A stretch of 49,306 nucleotides of DNA from Sulfurimonas sp. CG01_land_8_20_14_3_00_36_23 (GCA_002781365.1 PETN01000099.1:1-49306); one strand, 5' to 3'; positions 17,316 to 25,833 are shown, counted from the stretch's first letter. Numbers and translations are program-made. Notes: generated from the letters alone by a model not told the origin.

Positions 17316-17589
17316 CCTTCTCGATTCTTTTTTTAAGAAATGCGTTCATTTTATCTCTCACTCTCACAATATCAACAGGAGCAGATAAAAGCGTTTGGAG
17401 TTCATCTTTGATGTGAATTATCATAAACATATCAGGAGTTTTTGTTTTGATGCAGATATCTACATCGCTAGAAGAAGTCGCTTCGTCTCTTGCAACCGAA
17501 CCAAAAATTCCAAGTGCATCAATACCATATTTATCAAAATTTTCTTTTTTGTATTTTGCTAAAATCTGCAATACCGAATTTCTTTGCAT
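17299..17589 (-). CDS. mntA: MntA nucleotidyltransferase antitoxin
   Basis: 96 residues. A minimal nucleotidyltransferase with the motif GSx10DxD complete (G30-S31, D42, D44). It is expected to AMPylate and thereby neutralise HepT. It is first in its cassette. The start at 17589 has AAGG eight bases upstream, and a TATAAT/palindrome promoter in front that is nearly the same as that of the HTH-doc pair. Confidence 0.9.
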   Translation of the reverse strand: MQRNSVLQILAKYKKENFDKYGIDALGIFGSVARDEATSSSDVDICIKTKTPDMFMIIHIKDELQTLLSAPVDIVRVRDKMNAFLKKRIEKDAIYV

Positions 17590-17680
17590 ACTTTACTACC
17601 TTAATTTTATATAAAATATTATATCACACTTGAGAACTACTCTCATATCAATTCTCCATTAAAAGCTTTTTGCAGGATTG
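17587..17680 (-). repeat. Direct repeat R2: hsdS 3' end plus palindromic promoter
   Basis: Second copy of the repeat at 13841-13930. It contains the last codons of the intact hsdS (SILQKAFNGELI), the shared ATGAGAGTAGTT block, a TATAAT, the palindrome and the mntA start codon. The spacing from the shared ATGAGAG to the start codon is identical in both copies. Confidence 0.8.
17605..17623 (-). promoter_or_regulatory. Promoter and operator-like palindrome before mntA-hepT
   Basis: On the minus strand, TGATATAAT (an extended -10 with TATAAT at 17623-17618) is followed by TTTTATATAAAA (17616-17605), part of a 14-bp perfect palindrome. The same element precedes the HTH-doc pair, so one repressor could control both. 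Confidence 0.55.
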
Positions 17681-18800
17681 ATTTTTTGAGTTCGTCTAGG
17701 TTTATGATTTTTTGTTCGTAGATTTTTTCTAGGTTTTTGGTTTGTTCTGAGAGGGTGTCTAGTTTTTTTACTATTGTTTGTTGGTCGATTATGGATTTTG
17801 GAAAATATATTTCTATTTTTTTCAAAAGACTTGATTTTATTCCAAGAACTGTTGCACCTGTTCCACTGCTCAATATTTTAGTTCTAATCGGATTTGACAA
17901 AAGAAGATATTTTAAAAATGTTTGATTAACTTTATTTGGATTTGGTTGCATAACAATTATTCTTTGTGCAAAGGCTAATTTTTCAGTTGTGTTAATTTGT
18001 GCTACATTAGCCAATGGTGCTTCCGTAGTAAAAATTATATCACCAAAATTTGGAATACCTCTTGACATCCAAGATTCATAATTATCAGTAGCTATAAACT
18101 CTTGTGGTTCTAATTGTAGATAGCCAATTTTGACATTTTTAGCCGTTATTAATCTAACTCCACTTTCTGTTTTTACAGGTGTTCTACCCCTATAATCAAT
18201 CAATTTTATATGATTTTCAAGATTACATATTTCCCAATCTATAGTAGGATTCTCAAACACGCTTTGCAAATAGCTTTCAAAAAGTTCTTTGGCATGTGCA
18301 AGGTTGCGTTTGGCATTTTCTTTTGCCTTCTCTATCGCACCAAAAGCCTCATCTAAAATGGCTACTATTTTTTGTTGTTTTATTAAAGATTTTGGAAATA
18401 AAATTTGAATTGATTGAAGTTCAGATTTGACAAGACTTGGTATTGTTGTTCCTCTATTCATACTTTTGAAATCAATACCTAGGCATAGATAATAAACAAA
18501 CCTTTTATCCATGTCATTTTCGTTTTTAGGATAAAGTCCAAATGCTGTATCTACATTCCAAAATTTTTCATTAATATAAATTGGTTTACTAATATTACCC
18601 TTTCGTCCAATAATTGTTGTTCCTGCATCACAAATATAATCAGTTGCATAGCCCATTACATTTCCTGCACTACCCATAATTTTATATTTGCCATTTTCGG
18701 ATAATACTAATTGTTGATTTTTCCCATTCTTTATTTCAATAATTTCCCCAAGCTTCCTAACTTCCCACCCCTTTCTTAAAGCTCTACCCACGAGATGCAC
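17643..18800 (-). CDS. hsdS: Type I restriction-modification specificity subunit
   Basis: 385 residues that recognise the DNA target for the RM complex. Two target-recognition domains are visible. The first begins GWEVRKLGEIIEIKNG and ends with a helical spacer (IKQQKIVAILDEAFGAIEKAKENAKRNL, about 140-170). The second begins DWEICNLENHIKL and ends with a similar spacer and SILQKAFNGELI. The two halves give a bipartite recognition site. The sequence itself cannot be predicted. The start overlaps the end of rhuM by 17 bp. A near copy of the dispersed motif (GGCATGTGCA) is at 18291-18300. Confidence 0.95.
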   Translation of the reverse strand: MHLVGRALRKGWEVRKLGEIIEIKNGKNQQLVLSENGKYKIMGSAGNVMGYATDYICDAGTTIIGRKGNISKPIYINEKFWNVDTAFGLYPKNENDMDKRFVYYLCLGIDFKSMNRGTTIPSLVKSELQSIQILFPKSLIKQQKIVAILDEAFGAIEKAKENAKRNLAHAKELFESYLQSVFENPTIDWEICNLENHIKLIDYRGRTPVKTESGVRLITAKNVKIGYLQLEPQEFIATDNYESWMSRGIPNFGDIIFTTEAPLANVAQINTTEKLAFAQRIIVMQPNPNKVNQTFLKYLLLSNPIRTKILSSGTGATVLGIKSSLLKKIEIYFPKSIIDQQTIVKKLDTLSEQTKNLEKIYEQKIINLDELKKSILQKAFNGELI

Positions 18801-19782
18801 CTAAAATATTTTTCAACTCTTCAAGCTCTTTTAGGTCGGTTTCTTTGGCTTCTTCTATTTTTCTTTTTGCATCAAACTCTGCGTAAATCTCTCTTACTTT
18901 TTCTTCCATTACGGCATGTGGAATTGTGCCGTTGCCTTTGAGGATTTTTTTGTCGTTAAAATCGAGCATTTTATCTATGTTTTCTCTCCAAAAGTTCATT
19001 GTTATGTCTTGCTTGTTTTTTACTCTTAGTTCTGCTGTTTCTAAAAAGATAACGACTAAACGGTTGAGCGTGTCTATCTCGTCTGCACTCAGATAGTTCT
19101 TGGCTATGGTTATATCCCCTTTACGGACAATAGAGCCTTTAAAAGATGTGAGTGCCATGTTCGGCTCATCTTTGGAAGCTCTTGAGAGTATGAGTTCTGC
19201 GGCGGTTTGGTCGGTCACTGCATAGATAAGTTTGTTCTGAGTTTCGGCAAAAAACATGTGCGTTGCTTTGTCTGTTTTGTCATAATCACTGCTGAGCATA
19301 AACAGATCTTTTACCTTTTGATAGAAGCGTTTTTCAGATGCGCGAATATCACGAATTCGTTCTAAAAGCTCATCAAAATAGTCCGTTCTTCCATCAGGAT
19401 TTTTGAGCCTCTCATCATCCATCACAAAACCTTTGACCATATACTCGCTCAGGTTTTTGTTTGCCCAGATTCTAAACTGTATGCCTCGTTTACTTTGTAC
19501 TTTAAAACCGATGGCTAAAATCATCTCAAGTGAGTAAAAAGCTACATTGTAATTCTTACCGTCAGAGGCAGTTGTTAAGTAATCCTTAACAACTGAATTG
19601 GCTTCTAATTCCCCATCTTTTAGGACTTTTGAGATGTGCATACTTATGTTTGGAACAGAGGTGGCAAAAAGTTCTGCCAACTGACTTTGGTTCATCCAAA
19701 CCATACCGTCTTTGGCATAAAGTGCTACGGAAGCTTTTCCGTCTGCCGTGTTATAGATGATGATGTTTTGCTCTTGGTTCAT
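18784..19782 (-). CDS. rhuM: RhuM family protein
   Basis: 332 residues, matching the RhuM family along its length. The segments seen are IIIYNTADGKASVALYAKDGMVWMNQSQLAELF, YNVAFYSLEMILAIGFKVQSKRGIQFRIWA and SFKGSIVRKGDITIAKNYL. It has an N-terminal helix-turn-helix-like region. RhuM was first noted on a Salmonella pathogenicity island, and its biochemical role is unknown. It is often found between hsdM and hsdS, as here. It overlaps hsdM by four bases (ATGA) and hsdS by 17, which implies co-translation. Contains one exact motif copy at 18913-18923. Confidence 0.88.
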   Translation of the reverse strand: MNQEQNIIIYNTADGKASVALYAKDGMVWMNQSQLAELFATSVPNISMHISKVLKDGELEANSVVKDYLTTASDGKNYNVAFYSLEMILAIGFKVQSKRGIQFRIWANKNLSEYMVKGFVMDDERLKNPDGRTDYFDELLERIRDIRASEKRFYQKVKDLFMLSSDYDKTDKATHMFFAETQNKLIYAVTDQTAAELILSRASKDEPNMALTSFKGSIVRKGDITIAKNYLSADEIDTLNRLVVIFLETAELRVKNKQDITMNFWRENIDKMLDFNDKKILKGNGTIPHAVMEEKVREIYAEFDAKRKIEEAKETDLKELEELKNILGASRG

Positions 19783-21230
19783 AACAGCTCTTTAATCGTT
19801 TTGAGAATAGCTTCACTCTCTTTATCTAGCTTTGCCATTGCTTTTAAAATCTCACTCGGTTCTCTGAGCGGTGCCTCTTCAGCTATATTTGGATTTTTTG
19901 CAGATAAATCGTAAGTTGTTTTGTCGATGTTTTTTAGGTCTAGCGTCCAAGAGTTTGCACTGTCGGCTTGTGTTTTTTGAAGCTCCACAAACTCACTCAA
20001 ATCTTTTTCGTTGAGCGGATTGGTTTTTCCTAAGTTTCTATCTAAGCTCAGTGAGTAAAACCACACTTTTTTTGTACTCATGCCTTTGTCAAAAAAGAGC
20101 ACGACGGTTTTTACACCTGCACCTGTAAAAGTCCCCGCAGGTAAATCTAAAACCGTGTGTAAGTTGCATGATGTGAGTAACTCACGACGCAAAGCAATCG
20201 AAGCGTTGTCGGTGTTGCTTAAAAAAGTGTTTTTTATAACAACTCCCGCTTTTCCGCCTGCTCTGAGTATTTTGATGAAATGCTGTAAAAACAAAGATGC
20301 GGTTTCGCCTGTTTTTATGGGGAAGTTTTGTTGCACTTCGGCACGCTCTTTGCCACCAAAAGGAGGGTTTGCCAAAACTACATCGTAGCGGTCTTTCTCC
20401 TGAATGTCTGCAATGTTTTCGGCAAGGGTATTTGTGTGAATGATGTTTGGTGCTTCGATGCCGTGGAGTATCATGTTCATAATGCCGATGATGTAGGCGA
20501 GTGATTTTTTCTCTTTGCCGTAAAAGGTGTTTTTTTGCAGAGTTGTTATGTCGTTGGTTGTAAGCTTTTTACTTTTTTTGAGATACTCAAAGGCTTCCAC
20601 CAAGAAGCCCGCAGAACCTACGGCACCGTCATAAATGGTTTCGCCTATTTTTGGGTTTACAACTTTTATGACTGTTTTTATGAGAGCTCTTGGTGTGTAG
20701 TATTCGCCACCGTTGCGCCCTGCATTTCCCATGTTTTTGATTTTGCTCTCGTACAAGTGGCTCATCTCATGTTTTTCTGCATGCGTTCTAAAGCGAAGTT
20801 CATCTATGTAGTTTATAACTTCCCGTAAGTTGTAACCGCTTTGGATTCTGTTTTTTAGTTCACTGAATATTTCACCGATTTTATACTCGATGGTGTCGGC
20901 ACTCACGGCATTTGCTTTGAATTTTTTAAAGTAGGGAAAGAGTTTGTTGTTTACAAAATCAGTGAGGTCGTCACCGCTGAGAGCATCATGGTCGAGTTTG
21001 CCATTTTCAAGTTTTGGAGCCGCCCAAACACTCCACTGAAATTCGGGTGCGATAATGGTTTGGTACGCATTACCGATAAGCTGTGCCGTCGTTTCTTTGT
21101 CTTTTTCTAAGTCGTCAAGGTATTTTAAAAACAAAACCCAAGAGGTCTGCTCGACATAGTCAAGCTCACTCCCGCATCCTGCATCTTTGTGGAGTAGGTC
21201 GTCTATATTTTTAAAAGTTTGTTCAAACAT
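19779..21230 (-). CDS. hsdM: Type I restriction-modification DNA adenine methylase subunit
   Basis: 483 residues. An N-terminal HsdM helical domain (LDDLEKDKETTAQ) precedes the N6-adenine methyltransferase domain. That domain has the SAM-binding motif YDGAVGSAGFL (about residue 200) and the catalytic motif NPPFGG (about 290). It methylates the host copy of the target site together with HsdS. It heads the locus. Upstream, an extended -10 (TGCTAAAAT) lies at 21272-21264 on this strand. No motif copy lies inside the gene. Confidence 0.95.
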   Translation of the reverse strand: MFEQTFKNIDDLLHKDAGCGSELDYVEQTSWVLFLKYLDDLEKDKETTAQLIGNAYQTIIAPEFQWSVWAAPKLENGKLDHDALSGDDLTDFVNNKLFPYFKKFKANAVSADTIEYKIGEIFSELKNRIQSGYNLREVINYIDELRFRTHAEKHEMSHLYESKIKNMGNAGRNGGEYYTPRALIKTVIKVVNPKIGETIYDGAVGSAGFLVEAFEYLKKSKKLTTNDITTLQKNTFYGKEKKSLAYIIGIMNMILHGIEAPNIIHTNTLAENIADIQEKDRYDVVLANPPFGGKERAEVQQNFPIKTGETASLFLQHFIKILRAGGKAGVVIKNTFLSNTDNASIALRRELLTSCNLHTVLDLPAGTFTGAGVKTVVLFFDKGMSTKKVWFYSLSLDRNLGKTNPLNEKDLSEFVELQKTQADSANSWTLDLKNIDKTTYDLSAKNPNIAEEAPLREPSEILKAMAKLDKESEAILKTIKELL

Positions 21231-21263
21231 TATGATTTATCTTTGTAGGGAATTTTATATTGT

Positions 21264-21272
21264 ATTTTAGCA
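21264..21272 (-). promoter_or_regulatory. Putative hsdM operon promoter (extended -10)
   Basis: TGCTAAAAT read on the minus strand, about 30 bases before the hsdM ATG. No clear -35 is seen. The rest of the 232-bp gap to the DUF3015 gene holds one motif copy (21332-21342) and nothing else I recognise. Confidence 0.4.
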
Positions 21273-21331
21273 TACATCATTTTGTTTATGGTCTTAGGAG
21301 CTAAAGCATTTTCTAACTTCAATAGGTTTTA

Positions 21332-21342
21332 TTCCACATGCC
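21332..21342 (-). repeat. Dispersed 11-mer motif, intergenic copy
   Basis: TTCCACATGCC, followed by AAA, so it reads TTTGGCATGTGGAAT on the minus strand. It lies in the divergent region between hsdM and the DUF3015 gene, away from both likely promoters. Confidence 0.85.
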
Positions 21343-21462
21343 AAAGATTTGGCTGTGATTATACCTTTTATAGTTTTGTTTGACAATTTTTAAATGTAAC
21401 GCAATAAATGCTTAAGGTTAAAAGGCATAGAATGCTTATATCTTAATTTTAAAGGATTTAAA

Positions 21463-21909
21463 TTGAAAAAACTTCTTATAAGCGTAGCAGCAGTTGTAGC
21501 TTTAGCTACCTCAGCAATGGCAGGTGTTAACTCACAAACTGGTTGTGGTCTTGGTTCGATGATTATCAAAGATGATTCTACAGCTATTATGTTGGCGCTT
21601 CAAGCAACAACGAACGGTACTTCAGGAAATCAAACTTTTGGTATTACTTCAGGAACTCTCGGCTGTCAAAAAACAAAAGTGGTTATGAATGAAAGAGCGC
21701 AAGAGTTCGTTGCTTCAAATATGGATACTCTTGCAAAAGAGATAGCTGTAGGTCATGGCGAGTCTCTCGATACTTTAGCGGAACTTTTAAAAGTTGAAGA
21801 CAAAGCTACTTTCTCTGCAGCGCTTCAAGCAAATTACAACAGCATCTATACAAGTCAAAAAGTACAAATGTCCGATGTTCTTGATAACATCGCATCTACA
21901 ACACTTTAA
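21463..21909 (+). CDS. DUF3015 family exported protein
   Basis: 148 residues with a clear signal peptide (KKLLISVAAVVALATSAMA, cleaved before GVNSQTG). The mature part starts with TGCGLGSMI and later has TSGTLGC, the two-cysteine pattern of the DUF3015 family. Function is unknown. The start is TTG at 21463, chosen because AAAGGA lies six bases upstream and because it directly begins the signal peptide. The next gene (DUF4105) follows after 43 bp on the same strand. These two families are often adjacent, so they may work together in the envelope. Confidence 0.75.
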   Translation: MKKLLISVAAVVALATSAMAGVNSQTGCGLGSMIIKDDSTAIMLALQATTNGTSGNQTFGITSGTLGCQKTKVVMNERAQEFVASNMDTLAKEIAVGHGESLDTLAELLKVEDKATFSAALQANYNSIYTSQKVQMSDVLDNIASTTL

Positions 21910-21946
21910 TCCAAAAAAACTCTAGCGAGATTTTCTCGTTTGAGTT

Positions 21947-21957
21947 TTCCACATGCC
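21947..21957 (-). repeat. Dispersed 11-mer motif overlapping a start codon
   Basis: TTCCACATGCC, in which the ATG (21953-21955) is the apparent start codon of the DUF4105 gene. There is no Shine-Dalgarno in front of this ATG. Confidence 0.8.
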
Positions 21958-23800
21958 AAATCAGGAAATCTCCATTTTAAATAAAATCATAGTTACCCTC
22001 ATTTTTTGTATCTGTTTTTTAGAAGCCTCAAGCCAAGAGTATAAAGAGAATGCAGATAGCCTCAAGCTTTCAGAGCAGAGGTATTGGCAACTCCTTCTTC
22101 ACGCGACAAATAATGTGAGTGAGATAGATGACAGTACTTTTTTTCTCGCAACAGATGGGAAGACAAATCCAAAAAATGAACTCCACGCAACACTCGATGC
22201 ACTCTTTAATGAAGAGAGGTTGGATGACAACTCCACAGCATGTAGATTTCCTGCTAGAAAAGCTTGGCTCAAAGAGCAGCTTGGTATTGATGATTTTGTC
22301 GCGGTACATTGCGACGAATATGACACAACACTCAAAAGATTGAGCCCAAAATCAGCAACTTTAGTTTTTCCAGCCGCACATATCAACTCTCCCGCTTCCA
22401 TGTTCGGGCATACTTTCTTAAGAATCAACTCCGCCTATGAGTCTAGACTTCTCTCCTATGCTATCAACTATGCCGCAGATGCAAATCCTGATGAGTCTAA
22501 TGCCGTTGAGTTTGCTATAAAAGGTCTGTTTGGGGGCTATTTTGGAAGATACTCCCTTCTTCCCTATTATGATAAACTCAAAGAGTATAGAGATACGGAG
22601 CAGAGAGATATTTGGGAGTATAACCTTAACCTCAATGAGGCGGAAGTTCTTAAAATGGTAGAGCATATTTGGGAGCTTAACGGAACGCACTCCTACTACT
22701 ACTTCTTTACAGAGAACTGCTCGTACAATATGCTCTGGCTTCTAGAACTTGCTAGACCAACCCTGCATTTGAGAGAGTATTTCAGTTATCAGGTTATCCC
22801 TATGGAGACAGTACATGCCGCTCATCTGGAAAATATTATAAAAGATACGACTTTTAGAGCATCTAAAAGAACTACGCTTCTCAAATATGAGAGTTTGATA
22901 GATGAAGAGTATATCCACATGCCAAAAGAGCTCATCCATTCTCGTCTAAAACTCGAAGATATAGTGCAAAACAGGCAGATAGCGCTACAACAAAAGCAGT
23001 ACATTCTTGAGGCTTCCATAGAGTTTTTAGAGTACGCATTTAGTAGAAACAAAATGAGTAAAGAGGAGTATTTGGAGATGTTTCATGCACTCTCTAAAGC
23101 TAGAGCAGCGCTAGGAAGTGGTGCAAGACTTGATATTCAAACCCCTCCAAATCCGCTCAATAGCCATCGCGCTATCAGAACAACTGCAGGCTTTGGTTAT
23201 CAAGAGAGTAGTGAGGTAGGCTTTTTAGGCATTCGTCCTGCCTATCATGACCTCTTTGATAGCAACTATGGTTTTTTGCGCGGGACACAGATAGAGTTTG
23301 GAGATATTCTCCTCTCTTATGCGCAAGATGAACTTAAAGTAGAAAAGGCGACGATTCTCTCTATCGCCTCCATCGCACAAAGGTCTGAGTTTTTTGATAG
23401 TTTTTCATGGAGAACAAAATTTGGCTGGGATAGAGACTCGCTGGATGAGAAAACAAATTTTATGGGAAGTGTCGGGTTTGGATATAGTTGGGGCAATGAG
23501 TTTGCTTATGTTTATTGTATGGCTGACCCTCTTTTTTATATGCAAAACAGAGCCGTATCCGCCCTTGGCGGGAGCCTTGGCATAGTCATAGATACGTACC
23601 CTTTTATGAGTACAAATCTAGAAGCCACGCAAAGATTCTACGACAGGGGCGAAACACAGTTTTTAGCAAATGCAGTGCAGAGTTTCAGGCTCTCTCAAAA
23701 TACACAACTCAGATTTGAGTATAGCTATCTTGAGAGATATGTCAATGATAAAAAAGTAAAAGAGGCAAGCTCTAAAGCAACTTTAAACTACTACTTTTAG
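21953..23800 (+). CDS. DUF4105 (Lnb N-terminal periplasmic domain) exported protein
   Basis: 615 residues. A signal sequence (KIIVTLIFCICFLEASSQ) is followed by a DUF4105 domain. Key segments are SPASMFGHTFLRINS and YYYFFTENCSYNMLWLLELARP, with the His and Cys conserved in this papain-like family. The C-terminal half, rich in aromatic residues and ending RFEYSYLERY...TLNYYF, looks like an outer-membrane beta-barrel. DUF4105 forms the periplasmic part of Lnb-type lipoprotein acyltransferases, but an acyltransferase role here is not established. The only ATG start, at 21953, lies within a copy of the dispersed motif and lacks a clear Shine-Dalgarno. It may be translated from the upstream message. 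A further motif copy is at 22914-22923. Confidence 0.8.
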   Translation: MPNQEISILNKIIVTLIFCICFLEASSQEYKENADSLKLSEQRYWQLLLHATNNVSEIDDSTFFLATDGKTNPKNELHATLDALFNEERLDDNSTACRFPARKAWLKEQLGIDDFVAVHCDEYDTTLKRLSPKSATLVFPAAHINSPASMFGHTFLRINSAYESRLLSYAINYAADANPDESNAVEFAIKGLFGGYFGRYSLLPYYDKLKEYRDTEQRDIWEYNLNLNEAEVLKMVEHIWELNGTHSYYYFFTENCSYNMLWLLELARPTLHLREYFSYQVIPMETVHAAHLENIIKDTTFRASKRTTLLKYESLIDEEYIHMPKELIHSRLKLEDIVQNRQIALQQKQYILEASIEFLEYAFSRNKMSKEEYLEMFHALSKARAALGSGARLDIQTPPNPLNSHRAIRTTAGFGYQESSEVGFLGIRPAYHDLFDSNYGFLRGTQIEFGDILLSYAQDELKVEKATILSIASIAQRSEFFDSFSWRTKFGWDRDSLDEKTNFMGSVGFGYSWGNEFAYVYCMADPLFYMQNRAVSALGGSLGIVIDTYPFMSTNLEATQRFYDRGETQFLANAVQSFRLSQNTQLRFEYSYLERYVNDKKVKEASSKATLNYYF

Positions 23801-23811
23801 AGCTCACTTTT

Positions 23812-25773
23812 TTAGTATTTTAGTTTAAAACCAAAGAGCGCAGTTGTCTCAAAGTTTACAGGATAAATCGCATCCTCTTTAATCCATAAACCATTTTTTT
23901 GGTTGAAGAGATTGTTGATTTTAGCGAAAACTTCCCACGTCTCTTTTACATAACTCGCCGAGAGGTCTGTGCTCATATACGCCGCTTGTTTTTGCGTAAA
24001 GTTATTGTTGAAATCATCAGCCGCGTATGCTTCTGAACGGTAGCTCTGTGTCAGTGAGATTGTGGCATGTGGATTTGGGAGATAACTTAGGATGGCTTTG
24101 ATGTTATGATCTGAAACACCTGGAAGCGTGTTACCTGAAAAATCATCACTCCCTCTCTTCTCATCATCTATAATCGCTTGAACATAGTTATAGTTGAGTG
24201 TAAGGTTATAGCTATCGTTGATGAGGTATTTATCATAGAAATCAAGGCCATATTTATGTGATTTGTCCAAGTTTGTGTTTGTTCCAAAGTCGCCAGCGTA
24301 AGCCTTGTGAAGATAAATTTCATTTTTCAAATCTACATAGTACGCAGAAATTTTGAGTTTGTTAGTGTTAGTTATACTGTTATACCCAAGGGTAAAAGAG
24401 TTTGCCTGCATAGGTTCTATAAAGGCATTGAAGTCAGTACTGGCTGTGTAGAGTGGTGGCGTATAAACAGTTGAGAAAAAGTTATCAATGTTAGGTGCCT
24501 GATAAGAGTGCGCGTAGTTTATAAAAAGAGAGTTCTGCTTGTCAAAAGCGTAGTTATATCCAAGCTCTGCACCATGAAGGGAGTTGCTTTGTGTCAAATC
24601 ACTCGCAGAGGCTTTGTATCTGTAACTTACATCTTCAAAACGATACCCCGCTTTGAGTGTAGAGTTTCCAAGATAGAACTCACTCATTACAAAGGCAGCT
24701 CTGTTATTTTTGCTCGTTGTATTGGAAGAGGCTTTTCTATCTCCGTTAAAACCATCCAAACCAAGTGTAAAAGCTAGTGTCTCACTCAAATAATCAAGTG
24801 ATGTTTTTAAAGAGCTGTAGTCATAATAGGAAGGACCGCTCCAAGATGGAACATAATCAGATTTTTTCTTCTCATTGTTTAGCTCTACTTTGAGCGTAAA
24901 TGCTTCATTGATAAAGTAACTAAGACCCGCACTCAGTGCATCAGTATCAAAAAGAAGATGTGAAGCAGAACTCGCACCATAAGCCCCCGTTCCCTGTTGT
25001 GAAGGGTCTTCGTTATACTCCGCTTCTTTCATTGTCCCGCCATAAATGACATCTGCGCGAGCGGAAGAAGCCCCGACTCTCAGTTCTAAGGCTTGTATAG
25101 GTGTATATGCCACACTTAAGCTACCTGTTGAGAGTTTGCTTACATCTTTGTTTCCGCTTGCATCAATCGTACGGATACCATCATTTTTTTGTGTCTCTCC
25201 GCTTGCTGATACAGAGAGTTTATCATCGCTGTGCCCAAGGTAAAAAGAGCCATCAAAAACTCCATTTGTTCCGCCATAAAGAGAGATAACTTTATCGTTA
25301 CTCTTTTTGGTAGTGATATTGATAACGCCACTATTGGCACCATCACCGCCGCTCACAATACCGCCTGATTTTATAATCTCAATAGAGCTTATAGAGGCTG
25401 GAGAGAGAGCACTTAGAAGTTGTGGTATGCCATCGATATTGTTAAGTTTTCTTCCATTGAGGTTGATAACCACATTCTGGTTTCCATTGCTCGTTCCATA
25501 TCCATGCATGTCGATTAGCTGGCTAAATGGGTTTCCATAACTTGGCATACTCAAAACAGAGGTTTGTGTATTTAAAAACTCATAAACATTTTGAACGCGG
25601 GCTTTTTCTATATCCTCTTGGGTGTAGACTTCAACAGCATCGGTGGATTGCAACTCATCTGTTGCAATAGCAGTGGATGTGATGTTGATAGTCTGTAGTT
25701 TTATCGCTTCTTGCGCGTGAAGCGCACTAATGAGAGCAACTGAAATAAGGGAGAGTTGTACTGTTTTTTTCAT
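23812..25773 (-). CDS. TonB-dependent outer-membrane receptor
   Basis: 653 residues. A signal peptide (MKKTVQLSLISVALISALHA) and a TonB-box-like INITST stretch come first. A plug domain follows (VEVYTQEDIEKARVQNVYEFLNT, LNGRKLNNIDG, SIEIIKSGGIVSGGDGANSGVINI). A 22-strand barrel of about 480 residues ends in the aromatic FGFKLKY. The ligand is not evident; siderophore, metal or cobamide are all possible. It is the second minus-strand gene after the small ORF at 25891-26232. A 14-bp palindrome (25820-25833) 47 bases before the start could be a repressor site. It ends 11 bp after the convergent DUF4105 gene. Motif copy at 24064-24073. Confidence 0.92.
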   Translation of the reverse strand: MKKTVQLSLISVALISALHAQEAIKLQTINITSTAIATDELQSTDAVEVYTQEDIEKARVQNVYEFLNTQTSVLSMPSYGNPFSQLIDMHGYGTSNGNQNVVINLNGRKLNNIDGIPQLLSALSPASISSIEIIKSGGIVSGGDGANSGVINITTKKSNDKVISLYGGTNGVFDGSFYLGHSDDKLSVSASGETQKNDGIRTIDASGNKDVSKLSTGSLSVAYTPIQALELRVGASSARADVIYGGTMKEAEYNEDPSQQGTGAYGASSASHLLFDTDALSAGLSYFINEAFTLKVELNNEKKKSDYVPSWSGPSYYDYSSLKTSLDYLSETLAFTLGLDGFNGDRKASSNTTSKNNRAAFVMSEFYLGNSTLKAGYRFEDVSYRYKASASDLTQSNSLHGAELGYNYAFDKQNSLFINYAHSYQAPNIDNFFSTVYTPPLYTASTDFNAFIEPMQANSFTLGYNSITNTNKLKISAYYVDLKNEIYLHKAYAGDFGTNTNLDKSHKYGLDFYDKYLINDSYNLTLNYNYVQAIIDDEKRGSDDFSGNTLPGVSDHNIKAILSYLPNPHATISLTQSYRSEAYAADDFNNNFTQKQAAYMSTDLSASYVKETWEVFAKINNLFNQKNGLWIKEDAIYPVNFETTALFGFKLKY

Positions 25774-25819
25774 TTATATTTTTCCTTTTATATGTTTGAG
25801 TTTAATAACCATCATTTTC

Positions 25820-25833
25820 TATGCTTAAGCATA
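25820..25833 (-). promoter_or_regulatory. Perfect 14-bp palindrome upstream of the TonB receptor
   Basis: TATGCTTAAGCATA is its own complement. It lies 47 bases before the receptor start, where a metal-dependent repressor such as Fur could bind, but it does not match the usual Fur box well. The hairpin AGTGAA-GCAG-TTCACT at 25869-25884 lies between it and the small ORF and may be an attenuator or weak terminator. Confidence 0.4.

Noticed and set aside
21947-21957. Reading the 11-mer as a transcription-factor operator
   Set aside because: Most copies lie deep inside coding regions and at gene ends in both orientations, so a promoter-bound regulator does not explain the family.
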